64,000 bases of DNA from assembly GCA_009781515.1 (NCBI GenBank), contig WQXY01000001.1:162789-226788 (forward strand), in the 5' to 3' direction. Source of the stretch: Oscillospiraceae bacterium (GTDB lineage: Bacteria > Bacillota > Clostridia > Oscillospirales > Oscillospiraceae). The position numbers and the translations under genes are program-made. The notes beneath the pieces were generated by a model. That model saw only the letters and a list, made by a program, of their open reading frames with translations, was not told the origin of the DNA and did not search any database. Of the stretch, positions 25,638 to 34,708 are shown piece after piece; the first letter of the stretch is position 1; every line of letters starts with the position of its first letter.

Positions 25638-27712
25638 AAGTTTTAGTTGCCAAAACGGCAGGTTTTTGCTACGGAGTGAGCAGGGCAGTGACAATGTGCG
25701 AAAAGGCTGCCGAAGAGCACAAAAACTGCGTGACTCTCGGGCCGATTATTCACAACAGCCATGTCACCTGCGAGCTTGGCAAAAAAGGTGTAAAAGCGGT
25801 GTCCGACTTATCTCAGATTACAAAAGACGATACTGTTATCATCAGGTCGCACGGAGCAGGAAAAAATGAGTATGAAAAACTGCATGAGACGGGTGCTTTA
25901 ATTATAGATGCGACCTGTCCCGATGTTAAGAAAATACATGAAATTGTAGAGACGCAGGCGCAGCTCGGACGTTTTGTACTGATAATCGGACAGCGTAATC
26001 ATCCCGAAATTTCGGCAATATCAGAATGGTGCACAAATTATGAGATAATAGAAGCATTAAATGAGCTAAAAAACTGGTTAAATACAGGCGAAAACGCAAA
26101 AAAACAGGTTTCGGTCGTCTTTCAAACCACGAGTACTAAAGAACTTTACGATGAAATCACGAAACTACTAAAAAAAGAGTGTACAAACCTAAAAATCTTT
26201 GATACAATATGCGACGCTACATATCGTCGTCAGTCAGAGGCTTCCGATATCTCAAAAATCGCTGATACCGTTATAGTCATCGGTGATGAGAGCAGCGCAA
26301 ACAGTAAAAATCTTGCAAGCATATGCAAAGAGCACTGTAAAAACGTATTATTCATTCAAAGCGCCGCAGATATCAACATATCAGCACTTGACAAAACTGA
26401 CACACTCGGTATTACAGCAGGAGCATCTACCCCGGCGTTTATCATTAAGGAGGTCCTTTCGAAGATGGGCAAGGAAGAAATCATGGACGGCACAGCAGTA
26501 GAGTCGGAAAACGAAGTTGCACAAGCAGTTGAAACCGCAGTCGAAGAAAAGGTCGAAGAAAAAGTCGATGCTTTACCTCAAGTTGAAGATTTGTCTGCTG
26601 ACGAAGAAGATGAAGACGAGTCTTTTGAGGCTATGCTTGAAAAATCAATTAAGACACTTCGCACAGGCGAGAAAGTGTCGGGCATAGTTACGTCAATTAC
26701 ATCAACCGAGGTGAGCTTAGACCTTGGCACGAAGCAGTCCGGTTATATACCAATCTCGGAATTTACCGATGATGAAAACACCGATATTAATGAAATAATC
26801 AAAATCGGTGATACAATAGAGTCCTTTGTTATGCGTGTTAATGATGTTGAGGGTATGGTTATGCTTTCAAAAAGACGTCTTGACGCGGTTAAAAACTGGG
26901 ATATAGTTGAAGCTGCAAGAGAAAGCAGAGCAATTGTCGAGGGAACTGTTATACAAGAAAACAGAGGCGGCGTGGTTGTTAATGTCAAGGGCGTTCACGT
27001 GTTTGTTCCCGCATCGCAAACAGGACTTCCGAAAACCGCACAGCTTTCCGAAATTCTAAAGAAAAATGTCAAGCTTCGTATCAACGAGGTCAATCAGTCA
27101 AGAAGACGTGTTGTCGGTTCTATCCGCGATGTTCAAAAAGATGAAAGACGCGAAAAGTCCGAAAAAGTCTGGACTGATATCGAAGTTGGCAAAAAATATG
27201 CAGGTATAGTCAAGTCAATGACTTCATACGGCGTGTTTGTTGACATCGGCGGCGTCGACGGTATGATACATATCTCCGAACTCAGCTGGACACGTATCAA
27301 GCAGCCGTCTGAAATAATGGCAGTCGGCGATGAGGTCAGCGTATATGTCATTTCCTTTGATAAGGACAGCAGAAAAATATCACTCGGCTTCAAGAAAGGC
27401 GAAGACAACCCGTGGACCAAGTTTACGAGCGAATATGCAGTCGGCGATGTTATAAATGTCAAGGTTGTTAAGATGATGCCGTTTGGTGCGTTTGCCGAGA
27501 TTTGCACAGGTGTTGACGGGCTTATTCACATTTCTCAAATAGCGGACCACAGAATTGGTCTGCCGTCAGAGGTGCTTACCGACGGGCAGATGGTTGATGT
27601 TAAAATCACTGAAATTGATAATGACAGGAAAAAGGTTTCCCTCAGTATCAAGGCTCTAATCGAACCAAGCGAACAAGCCGACGAAGACGACCTTGAAGAC
27701 GAAGCAAATTAA
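25634..27712 (+). CDS. ispH: Bifunctional IspH reductase fused to ribosomal protein S1
   Basis: The 692-residue protein joins two enzymes in one frame. The N-terminal half is 4-hydroxy-3-methylbut-2-enyl diphosphate reductase, last step of the MEP pathway, with the cluster cysteines in GFCYGV, DATCPDVKK and TICDATYRRQ. An acidic linker at about 285-330 leads into four S1 RNA-binding repeats, beginning near GEKVSGIVTS, SRAIVEGTVI, GKKYAGIVKS and GDVINVKVV. The fusion is known in many Clostridia, so it is not an artefact. It overlaps plsC by four bases and converges on the URO-D-like gene. Confidence 0.96.
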   Translation: MKVLVAKTAGFCYGVSRAVTMCEKAAEEHKNCVTLGPIIHNSHVTCELGKKGVKAVSDLSQITKDDTVIIRSHGAGKNEYEKLHETGALIIDATCPDVKKIHEIVETQAQLGRFVLIIGQRNHPEISAISEWCTNYEIIEALNELKNWLNTGENAKKQVSVVFQTTSTKELYDEITKLLKKECTNLKIFDTICDATYRRQSEASDISKIADTVIVIGDESSANSKNLASICKEHCKNVLFIQSAADINISALDKTDTLGITAGASTPAFIIKEVLSKMGKEEIMDGTAVESENEVAQAVETAVEEKVEEKVDALPQVEDLSADEEDEDESFEAMLEKSIKTLRTGEKVSGIVTSITSTEVSLDLGTKQSGYIPISEFTDDENTDINEIIKIGDTIESFVMRVNDVEGMVMLSKRRLDAVKNWDIVEAARESRAIVEGTVIQENRGGVVVNVKGVHVFVPASQTGLPKTAQLSEILKKNVKLRINEVNQSRRRVVGSIRDVQKDERREKSEKVWTDIEVGKKYAGIVKSMTSYGVFVDIGGVDGMIHISELSWTRIKQPSEIMAVGDEVSVYVISFDKDSRKISLGFKKGEDNPWTKFTSEYAVGDVINVKVVKMMPFGAFAEICTGVDGLIHISQIADHRIGLPSEVLTDGQMVDVKITEIDNDRKKVSLSIKALIEPSEQADEDDLEDEAN

Positions 27713-28758
27713 AACTCTGAGGCGGCTTTTAAGATTGCTTTGATATTCTCGCCTTTTGCTCCCATTGGCACACCACCGCCAACACTGAGCAGGAGGCGTT
27801 TTGTATTTCCGGCTTCTTTGATGTAATCATTTATGCAGGTTTTTGCAAGTTCGTATACCTCATCGGGAGTATTGCGCGACAGTGACATCGGCGGAATGTT
27901 GCCGAGCAGAACGATTTTGTCGCCTGTTTGCTTGCGTACACTGTCTATGCCTCGCTCATGTGTGAAGTTTAAGAGGTCAATGCCGAGGTCTTCCATATAC
28001 GGAAACGGCGTGTCATTTGCGGTGTCATTATGAAGCAGTTTAATTTTGCCGTCAAAGGCTGAGAATACTTCCTTTAAGTACGGGTGTGCAAACTGCTCAT
28101 AATCGAGCTTGCTGAAAAAGCCTGTTATATCATCGAGTACAAGTATACCCTCTGCATCGGAGCAGACTTCAAGCTGAGCGGACAGCCAGTCTTTACACAG
28201 CTGTGTGGTCTTTTTAAGCAGCTTGTGGTATACATCGGGCTCGACCTTTGCACAAAGCAGAAGCTCTGTAACAGAGAAAAGGTGAGCCGCTATTGTCATA
28301 GGGCCTCGGGCACTGACTATATTGATTTTTTCGCCGATGTCCTTAAGCTTCGGCTGCATTTGCTTTTGCAGATTGAGCAGAAGCGGCATCAGACCGTCCT
28401 TACGGGGGTCGGGTACTTTTAAGCCCTCTACAAGTTCCTCAACATCTTCCATATCGGCGGCGAGCGCATAGACAGAGGGCAGATTATTATCATAGAAGCT
28501 GAATTTTATGCCAAAGCCCGACGGTTCGGTTGCCATTCCGTATTCAGCCCACCAGTCGGGTAAAAACAGGATATCGGGAAAGTCCTTTTTTATTTTAACG
28601 TAGGAGTTAAACCATACATCGGGCTGTGCATAAAAATCAATATTTGAAATGCCGCAGTAGCCCGGCATCCACGGGCTGTCTACAATAAGCCCGACATGCA
28701 GTTTTTCGTTTTCGCCACTGAGAATAGATTTGAATAAGTTCATGTGTGTGTCAGTCAT
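27709..28758 (-). CDS. Uroporphyrinogen decarboxylase-family protein (URO-D/methyltransferase-like)
   Basis: The 349-residue protein has the URO-D superfamily fold signatures, including the C-terminal KLLHNDTANDTPFPYM, DLLNFTHE and LLGNIPPM. It is the last gene of the xylan operon and starts within the end of the alpha-glucuronidase gene (eight-base overlap, AAGGAAG upstream). The superfamily includes heme enzymes and corrinoid methyltransferases such as MtaA and CmuA. No heme gene and no corrinoid protein is nearby. Its position suggests a role in handling a product of the alpha-glucuronidase, perhaps the 4-O-methyl group, which is inference only. Confidence 0.75.
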   Translation of the reverse strand: MTDTHMNLFKSILSGENEKLHVGLIVDSPWMPGYCGISNIDFYAQPDVWFNSYVKIKKDFPDILFLPDWWAEYGMATEPSGFGIKFSFYDNNLPSVYALAADMEDVEELVEGLKVPDPRKDGLMPLLLNLQKQMQPKLKDIGEKINIVSARGPMTIAAHLFSVTELLLCAKVEPDVYHKLLKKTTQLCKDWLSAQLEVCSDAEGILVLDDITGFFSKLDYEQFAHPYLKEVFSAFDGKIKLLHNDTANDTPFPYMEDLGIDLLNFTHERGIDSVRKQTGDKIVLLGNIPPMSLSRNTPDEVYELAKTCINDYIKEAGNTKRLLLSVGGGVPMGAKGENIKAILKAASEF

Positions 28759-30409
28759 AAATTAATCTTCCTTTTTCATCAGATATTCCTGTTAGTCTGT
28801 AAAAATATGTGTTTACTACATCGCGCCACTCTTTTGCGTTTTCAAGCTGCCGTTCGAGCCTTTCCAAAACCGATGTAAATGCAGCTTCCGGTAATAGTGA
28901 CCTTAGTGTATTCCATAGTCTGATAAATTCTTCTACCTCATCAACACCTTCAAAATGCGTATTGTAAATAAACTGCAAAATTGTCTGTCCGCTCTTTAGC
29001 TTGTGGCTGTAGGGGAGACGGTGGAAGTATAAAAGCAGGTTTTCGGGGCATGTGTCAAGGTCTGTGTAAAGCTTTGTAAGGTGGGGGTGATACTGCTGCG
29101 TATAGCCCGTGCCGTTTATTGTTCTGTCCACGCCGATTGCTTCAAAATTGGCTCTGTGGTATGTGCCCCATTTCATAAACTCGTAACCCTCGGGGCTTGG
29201 GCCGTAGTGGTGGCTGATATTTACCATCCAACCAAGACCGAGAGGGCAGGTGTATTTTTCATAAGTATAACGCGATTTAAGGAGCATATCAAGCATAGGC
29301 TGCGTCAGTGCGGGATTTTCACCAAAGGTCAGAGCGACCCACTCAGAGAGCACAGTACGCGCTGTAAGCGAGGGGTCACATGCCATACGTCCGAAAGAGT
29401 ACAGATTTGCCTGCGCAAGTGTGTGACCTGTCCAGTTTATATCAAGCCCTGTGTTTGCGACAGCGACAATGGCAGATACTTCCTTGCCCATTAAATCACG
29501 CATTTTTTGTGTGTCTGACACGGGCGATGAAAAGACTTCTTCCCATTGAACGGCAAGTGCATATAAATCAATCTGCTGACCTGTATATTCCTGTGTGATT
29601 TGAAGCTCAATAGCCTGATTTGTGTTTTTCATTGCTCCGAGCAGAGGGGAGTTTGGTTCTCTAACTTGAAAGTCCGACGGGCCATGTTTTATCTGCAAAA
29701 TGACATTGTCGTCAAAATTGCCGTCAAGCGGGAAAAAGTGGTCATATGCAGCCTTGGGTCTGTCTGTTTTGGTATCACGCCAGTCCTGCATACAGTTATA
29801 TACAAAGCAGCGCCAATAAACAGTTCCTCCAAGCGGTGTCAGGGCTCTTGCAATGACATTGGCACCGTCTGCCTGAGTGCGTCCGAGCGCAGCGGGGCCG
29901 TCACGAAACTCGCTGTCCGCTTTAACAAGAAAGCCTGCAAGGTCGGGAATGTGGGCATATACCTCTTTTGCCGCATTTTCCCACCATGAGATAACAGCGG
30001 GGTCAAGCGGGTCATATGTCGCTTGACCGCCGAGCAGGCGCGGGCTTGTAAAATCAACGGCAATTATAAATCTTATATCAAACTCACGAAAAATGGCGGC
30101 AAGTCCTGCAACGTCGGGCAGCAGCTCCTTTGTTATCATTTGTGCGGCTCTCGGTGTTACGTTGACATTATTGCAGCACACACGGTTAATGCCGATTGAA
30201 GCCAAAAAACGTGCATAGTCGCGTATGCGCTTGGGGTCATAACTGATATTGTCATTATCAAAAAAGAGCGAACGACCGCTGTAGCCGCGTTCAACACTGC
30301 CGTTTATATTATCCCAATGATTTAAGATACGCTCTTTGATTTTAGAGTTTACAGGGGGTGGGGTAGTGCCTGTGTCCTGCAGCCACATATTATATTCACT
30401 ATATGCCAT
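28751..30409 (-). CDS. GH67 alpha-glucuronidase lacking the N-terminal domain
   Basis: This enzyme removes (4-O-methyl)glucuronic acid from the end of aldouronate oligosaccharides. The 552 residues contain the catalytic groups of the family: the acid Glu in VKADSEFRDGP, Asp in GPSDFQVREP and Glu in QITQEYTGQQ. The C-terminal domain also aligns well (GLGWMVNISHHYGP, NTHFEGVDE). GH67 enzymes are usually about 680 residues with an N-terminal beta-sandwich; here only about 30 residues precede the barrel (NHWDNINGSVERGYSGRS). There is no signal peptide, so it acts in the cytoplasm. It lies immediately after the metallo-beta-lactamase-fold gene. Confidence 0.93.
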   Translation of the reverse strand: MAYSEYNMWLQDTGTTPPPVNSKIKERILNHWDNINGSVERGYSGRSLFFDNDNISYDPKRIRDYARFLASIGINRVCCNNVNVTPRAAQMITKELLPDVAGLAAIFREFDIRFIIAVDFTSPRLLGGQATYDPLDPAVISWWENAAKEVYAHIPDLAGFLVKADSEFRDGPAALGRTQADGANVIARALTPLGGTVYWRCFVYNCMQDWRDTKTDRPKAAYDHFFPLDGNFDDNVILQIKHGPSDFQVREPNSPLLGAMKNTNQAIELQITQEYTGQQIDLYALAVQWEEVFSSPVSDTQKMRDLMGKEVSAIVAVANTGLDINWTGHTLAQANLYSFGRMACDPSLTARTVLSEWVALTFGENPALTQPMLDMLLKSRYTYEKYTCPLGLGWMVNISHHYGPSPEGYEFMKWGTYHRANFEAIGVDRTINGTGYTQQYHPHLTKLYTDLDTCPENLLLYFHRLPYSHKLKSGQTILQFIYNTHFEGVDEVEEFIRLWNTLRSLLPEAAFTSVLERLERQLENAKEWRDVVNTYFYRLTGISDEKGRLIYD

Positions 30410-31194
30410 TATCCCAACGTCCTTTCATTTACAACAATCGAAACATCGCCCTCGGTGTATATACGCGGCTTATGCTCCTGCCAGTTTTCGTAAGGCTCGC
30501 TGTTTTCCAAGGTTGCGTTTTTTGCAACCGTAATATATTTGTCAAAGTCCGACTTGGGGTGGGCGTGGTCCTGATGAGCAACATAAAACACGTCAAAATC
30601 AAGCTCTTTTACGCGCTCCAACATTTTAATGTATTCCTTTACACTCAGCGACTGAGGCACAAACATCCAGCAGTGTGAATTTGCACTGTCGCTGTCGATA
30701 AGTATACGCTGCTCTTTTATAAGCAAACCGATAGAGCCGCCTGTGTGTCCAGCCATGTCAATTACTTCGACATTTAAGCCGCCAAGGTCAAATACCGTGC
30801 CGATATCAAGCGGCTTTAACTTGCATGCTCCCGATTTTATCCACGCATCTTCGTTAAAGTCCGCTTTTAGACCTGCTTCTTTTAGCCTGTTTATTATTGT
30901 CGTGCGTATTTCGGTGCCTGTATGCTCGCGGCAAAGCTCATAATCCGGCTCGCGTAAATATACCTCGTCAAATTGATATGCACCGTTTGCGTGGTCGATA
31001 TGCCCGTGTCCGAGCACAACCGTCAGCGGTTTGTCGGTGAGAGCTTTCACGGCTGTCGGAAGATATGCAACACCGTGTCCCGTGTCAAAGAGTAAGGCTT
31101 TATTTTCGCCGACCATAAGAAATATGTTGACGCCAAGCGGGTCTTTGAGAAGATATAACGACGGATTAATTTTCGTGATATTAAACCCTAACAT
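30409..31194 (-). CDS. Metallo-beta-lactamase-fold hydrolase
   Basis: The 261-residue protein has the metal-binding motif GHGHIDHANG and further ligands in MAGHTGGSIG, DSDSANSH and VAHQDHAHP. It is a cytoplasmic member of the glyoxalase II-like group; the substrate cannot be told from sequence. It overlaps the GH39 gene by seven bases and abuts the alpha-glucuronidase gene, so it belongs to the xylan operon. Hydrolysis of a lactone, acyl ester or thioester produced during sugar breakdown is possible but unproven. Confidence 0.82.
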   Translation of the reverse strand: MLGFNITKINPSLYLLKDPLGVNIFLMVGENKALLFDTGHGVAYLPTAVKALTDKPLTVVLGHGHIDHANGAYQFDEVYLREPDYELCREHTGTEIRTTIINRLKEAGLKADFNEDAWIKSGACKLKPLDIGTVFDLGGLNVEVIDMAGHTGGSIGLLIKEQRILIDSDSANSHCWMFVPQSLSVKEYIKMLERVKELDFDVFYVAHQDHAHPKSDFDKYITVAKNATLENSEPYENWQEHKPRIYTEGDVSIVVNERTLG

Positions 31195-32693
31195 TGTGCA
31201 CCTCTCACTTTTTCTGCTATATAACCTCTGTCTGTCTTAATCTCTGCTTTTTTAATTTCAAAATAACATACTGCGTTGGCTCGCAGATGCAGCTCAAGCG
31301 GGAGTTTACCGTTTGATACTGTTTGGTTTGAAGTTTCAACCAAAGGCAGGGCGCACTCACGGAGCAGCTTTATCTGCTTTTCACACGGGTAGGCGGGAGA
31401 GCCCATGTCAATCCAAGACTTGAGAGGATTGCAGGTTATTTCGTCAACAGTCTTCTTAACGATAAAATAACGTCCGTTATCGAGCTCAAAAGAGAAACGA
31501 AGTGTACTTTCGGTATCTTTTGCTTCGTCTTCTATTAAGTTCCAAGCAATTGCATGATATGTGCCGTTTTTATCTTTTGTAATAACATGATTTTTATCCT
31601 TGGATACACACTCGCCCGTGATTTTGCTGAAAAATTCATATGTATAATATGTGGGCTTGGGTATCATACCGTTTGCAAGCAGTCCGAAGCAGCCCGAAAA
31701 CGGTGTAAAGGCTATTCCTTGCTCCTCAAAAACATCTCCGAAAGTCCAGTATGAATACGACGCGCAGGTATCACCCATTACGCTGAGAAGGTATGCAATA
31801 TATGCGGCGTTTTGGTTATTGTCATGTATGGGGTTTCGGGGCGAATATGAGGTGTTGTATTCGGTTATGTGCATTTCCATGCCTTTGTAAGCGGGGAAGC
31901 TGTCTATAATGCCGCGGCTGACGTCAAGCTCGTCGGGAATGTAGTTTGTGGGGTTAAGCGGCTGATATACATAGTGTCCGATATTTTCCGTAGCGCCCGT
32001 AGCATAGCAGTGGCGAGTGACAAAATCAAGCGGTACGTTATTTGCCGTGGTGTATTCAAGAAAGCTTTTTAGCCATCTTTCATCGTCAACACCGCATATG
32101 GCAGGGCCTCCGACACGTATACGCTTGTCGCATTCTTTGACGGCTCTCGCACTGACGTCATAGAGCTTAAAATACTCGTCCATATCTGCATCTTTCCAAA
32201 ATGCCGTCAGGTTCGGCTCGTTCCAAACCTCCATAGGCCATGTAAGAACTTCGTCTATGCCGTAGCGGGATATCCAGTGGTTTACGGTTGCTTTTATGAG
32301 TGCCGCCCACTCGTCATAACATTTTGGCGGTGTGACATTGCCTTTCCACCAGAAGATTGTCTGCTCACCGGAAGCGAGCTGTTCGGGCATAAAGCCAAAC
32401 TCGATAAAGGGTTTAAGTCCGAGAGAGAGGTAGTCGTCAAAGACCATATCAACATAACGGAAATTATACTCGGTTTTTTGAACTCCGTCTTCTTCGTAGC
32501 GGTTGTAGATACCCATATCGTCACAAAACAGTCCGTGACCGCGGATGTACTTAAAGCAGATTTCCTCCTGCACTTTTTTGAGCTGATTGTGGTATTCATG
32601 CCTCAGTGCAAGGCTCATTCGCCCTGTTCCGATACAAAACACCGCATTGTTGCGCAGCTGTGCTTTTGAGCTTTTATTGATGTTAATATTCAT
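31188..32693 (-). CDS. GH39 beta-xylosidase
   Basis: The 501-residue enzyme matches GH39: acid/base Glu159 in MEVWNEPNLTAF and nucleophile Glu278 in EMHITEYNTS, then a C-terminal beta-sandwich. It would release xylose from xylooligosaccharides. It has no signal peptide and is cytoplasmic. The start has AAGGAG six bases upstream. It sits between the SDR pair and the metallo-beta-lactamase-fold gene in the xylan operon. Confidence 0.9.
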   Translation of the reverse strand: MNININKSSKAQLRNNAVFCIGTGRMSLALRHEYHNQLKKVQEEICFKYIRGHGLFCDDMGIYNRYEEDGVQKTEYNFRYVDMVFDDYLSLGLKPFIEFGFMPEQLASGEQTIFWWKGNVTPPKCYDEWAALIKATVNHWISRYGIDEVLTWPMEVWNEPNLTAFWKDADMDEYFKLYDVSARAVKECDKRIRVGGPAICGVDDERWLKSFLEYTTANNVPLDFVTRHCYATGATENIGHYVYQPLNPTNYIPDELDVSRGIIDSFPAYKGMEMHITEYNTSYSPRNPIHDNNQNAAYIAYLLSVMGDTCASYSYWTFGDVFEEQGIAFTPFSGCFGLLANGMIPKPTYYTYEFFSKITGECVSKDKNHVITKDKNGTYHAIAWNLIEDEAKDTESTLRFSFELDNGRYFIVKKTVDEITCNPLKSWIDMGSPAYPCEKQIKLLRECALPLVETSNQTVSNGKLPLELHLRANAVCYFEIKKAEIKTDRGYIAEKVRGAQC

Positions 32694-32703
32694 AGTTTAC
32701 TCC

Positions 32704-33297
32704 TTACCAACAATGTTCTCTGCCGAGAGCGTCTCTCATCACAAGACGGTTCTCGTCATTACGAAGCGGGTCGTCATTTTCCGTGCCGCGCCGCAGCGTG
32801 AAGTATGTAAATGCTCCCTCGGCGGCGGCTTTTGCGCTGACTTCGTCACTCAAGGGGTCATAGACACGAAATGTGTAGCCATCGGCTTCGAGTGTGTTCC
32901 AAGCTATCATAAACAGGTTATGCATTGCGGCTTTGCTTGTTTTGTACGCATAGCCTGTTTTATCACGGGTTTCGTTTATGCTCGCATCAATCCCCGAGAG
33001 AAAGCAAAGTCTTTTATCTTTGCTTTTATCGAGAAACGGCAGATATTTTTCGAGCAGCTTCATTGGTTTTATGACATTTGCGTTGTAGACCCTGCGGATA
33101 ACCTTTTCATCAATTCCGCTGCGGATTGAAAATGTATCAGCCTTGTCACGTTTGTTGCTAACGTCTATGTAAATGTCTATCTTTTTTGTCGGCTCGTTAA
33201 CACCTGAAACAAACACTTCGTAACCCTCACGGGCAAACACGGAGACAAGGTGTTTGTCAAATGCGTTTTTTTGTGCTGTTATTAATACTGATTTCAT
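32704..33297 (-). CDS. Short-chain dehydrogenase-like protein with degenerate cofactor motif
   Basis: The 197-residue protein is a clear paralogue of the preceding gene (33309-34034): both share YNxN, LPxLDKSKxKRLCF, a YxxxSK segment and GYTFRxY. The catalytic Ser (CFLSG) and Tyr/Lys (YAYKTSK) remain. However, the glycine-rich TGxxxGxG nucleotide-binding motif is replaced by ITAQKNAFDKH, and the NAG region is missing. It may be inactive, regulatory or use another ligand. I place the start at 33297, with TTGGAG seven bases before; the longer frame would overlap the upstream gene. Confidence 0.7.
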   Translation of the reverse strand: MKSVLITAQKNAFDKHLVSVFAREGYEVFVSGVNEPTKKIDIYIDVSNKRDKADTFSIRSGIDEKVIRRVYNANVIKPMKLLEKYLPFLDKSKDKRLCFLSGIDASINETRDKTGYAYKTSKAAMHNLFMIAWNTLEADGYTFRVYDPLSDEVSAKAAAEGAFTYFTLRRGTENDDPLRNDENRLVMRDALGREHCW

Positions 33298-33308
33298 GGT
33301 ATCTCCAA

Positions 33309-34034
33309 TCAAAACGGCCATTCATTACTCTTAAAATCATACATTACAAGCCGCTGTTCGTCTTTCCGATTTGCTTCAAAATACTTTGCGGCATGCTCCG
33401 CGATGAAGTCGGGGTCATACATGGCTTCCTCGCTGCGTGAACCGTCGGGTGCTACACGCTTCATCCAGCCGGGATGATAGAGCCGAAATGTGTAACCCTC
33501 GGGATAAAGCTCATTATACATAAGGCGAACTGCCATATTCATTGAGCTTTTGCTCATCGGATAGGGGAGCGAATTGCCGATGCGTTTTTTCATCAAATTA
33601 ATGCAGCTCACCTCTGAGGATACAAAGCACAGCCTTTTTGTTTTGCTTTTGTCCAAAAGCGGTAAAAAAAGTTCAACCATTCGCACGGGTCCGAGTGCAT
33701 TTACGTTATAGCTGCGAAATGCCTGACGAGCCTGCATATCCGGCTCACGCAGGGCACAGTTTACTTTTCCCATAAGCGCGGCGTTTGATATAAGCACATC
33801 AAGTTTGCCTTTTGTGATTTTAGAGACATAGGCTGCGGCGTCGTTGCAGCTTTGTTTTTTTGATACGTCGAGCCATATGATATGAAGATTTTTGTTTGTC
33901 TTTTGCAGGTCTTCAAGCAGTGTGTAGTCCTTTAGAAACTTTCCTGCAAAGACGGTATAGTCACGGCTCAGGTATTCGCGGCAAAGCGACAAACCAAGCC
34001 CTCTGTCAGCTCCCGTAATAATCACACTTTTCAT
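33309..34034 (-). CDS. Short-chain dehydrogenase/reductase
   Basis: The 241-residue SDR has the cofactor motif TGADRGLG at residues 7-14, a SNAA variant of the NNAG motif, the catalytic Ser in CFVSSEVS and the YxxxK pair in YPMSK. It probably oxidises or reduces a sugar or sugar lactone. It begins in an ATGA overlap with the ThuA-like gene and is followed by its degenerate paralogue. Confidence 0.8.
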   Translation of the reverse strand: MKSVIITGADRGLGLSLCREYLSRDYTVFAGKFLKDYTLLEDLQKTNKNLHIIWLDVSKKQSCNDAAAYVSKITKGKLDVLISNAALMGKVNCALREPDMQARQAFRSYNVNALGPVRMVELFLPLLDKSKTKRLCFVSSEVSCINLMKKRIGNSLPYPMSKSSMNMAVRLMYNELYPEGYTFRLYHPGWMKRVAPDGSRSEEAMYDPDFIAEHAAKYFEANRKDEQRLVMYDFKSNEWPF

Positions 34035-34708
34035 TTACAGCACCAGTTAAGAGCGTTTTCGAGTGTTTTTTGAAACTCCGCGTTAAGCCAGACGGGCAGA
34101 AGATGTCCCGGTGTGAGAACACATACCTTGCCACTACCTTGTGTGCGCACAAGCCCTGCCGCTCCTATCCACGCTGTTGTGTTGTGGTAGGGGTCTTCCT
34201 CAAACTTGCTTTCGGTACCTTGCGGCGCCGAGTATGATGCCATGATAATATCCACATCGTCTTTTAAGATTTCAAGGCGGTAATGCTCATCAACTTCGGT
34301 AAACATTAAAACACCGTCTGTTACAGGGTGAGGTCTCAAGGGAGCGACGGTAACAGGGCAGTTGTTCGGGTGAAATGTAAACTTGCAGCCCATTAGTTCA
34401 CTCATAGCAGCGGATGTTTCGCTCGGTACGGTTGCGTTGTGAATTGCAAGCAAGCCGCCACCGCCCTCTACATAGTCGATAAAGGCTTTCTGCACCGCAT
34501 CTGTCATCCATGCTGTCGTATCAGCCTGTGAGACTTGATTGCTCTTACAGAGCATAATAACGGGGTAATCTTTGAGTTTATCGGGGTCAAAGCTCAAGCC
34601 GTCCGTAATTATATCAAATTCAAAGCCTTTTGCTTTGAGCGGCTCTATACCCTCTGTCGGCACAGCCGCGGGATGCCAGTAATCATCACATAAAAGAAGA
34701 ACTCTCAT
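34031..34708 (-). CDS. ThuA-like protein
   Basis: The 225-residue protein belongs to the ThuA/glutamine-amidotransferase-like fold: LLLCDDYWHPA at the N-terminus, FIDYVEGGGGLLAIHNATV and a closing GSGKVCVLTPGHLLP. ThuA proteins occur in sugar utilisation operons and have been linked to oxidation of sugars at C3, but the reaction here is unknown. It overlaps both neighbours by four bases, so it is firmly part of the xylan operon. Confidence 0.78.
   Translation of the reverse strand: MRVLLLCDDYWHPAAVPTEGIEPLKAKGFEFDIITDGLSFDPDKLKDYPVIMLCKSNQVSQADTTAWMTDAVQKAFIDYVEGGGGLLAIHNATVPSETSAAMSELMGCKFTFHPNNCPVTVAPLRPHPVTDGVLMFTEVDEHYRLEILKDDVDIIMASYSAPQGTESKFEEDPYHNTTAWIGAAGLVRTQGSGKVCVLTPGHLLPVWLNAEFQKTLENALNWCCK

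Noticed and set aside
25634..27712. IspH-S1 fusion as an assembly error
   Set aside because: The frame is continuous, with a plausible acidic linker, and the same fusion is known in other Clostridia.
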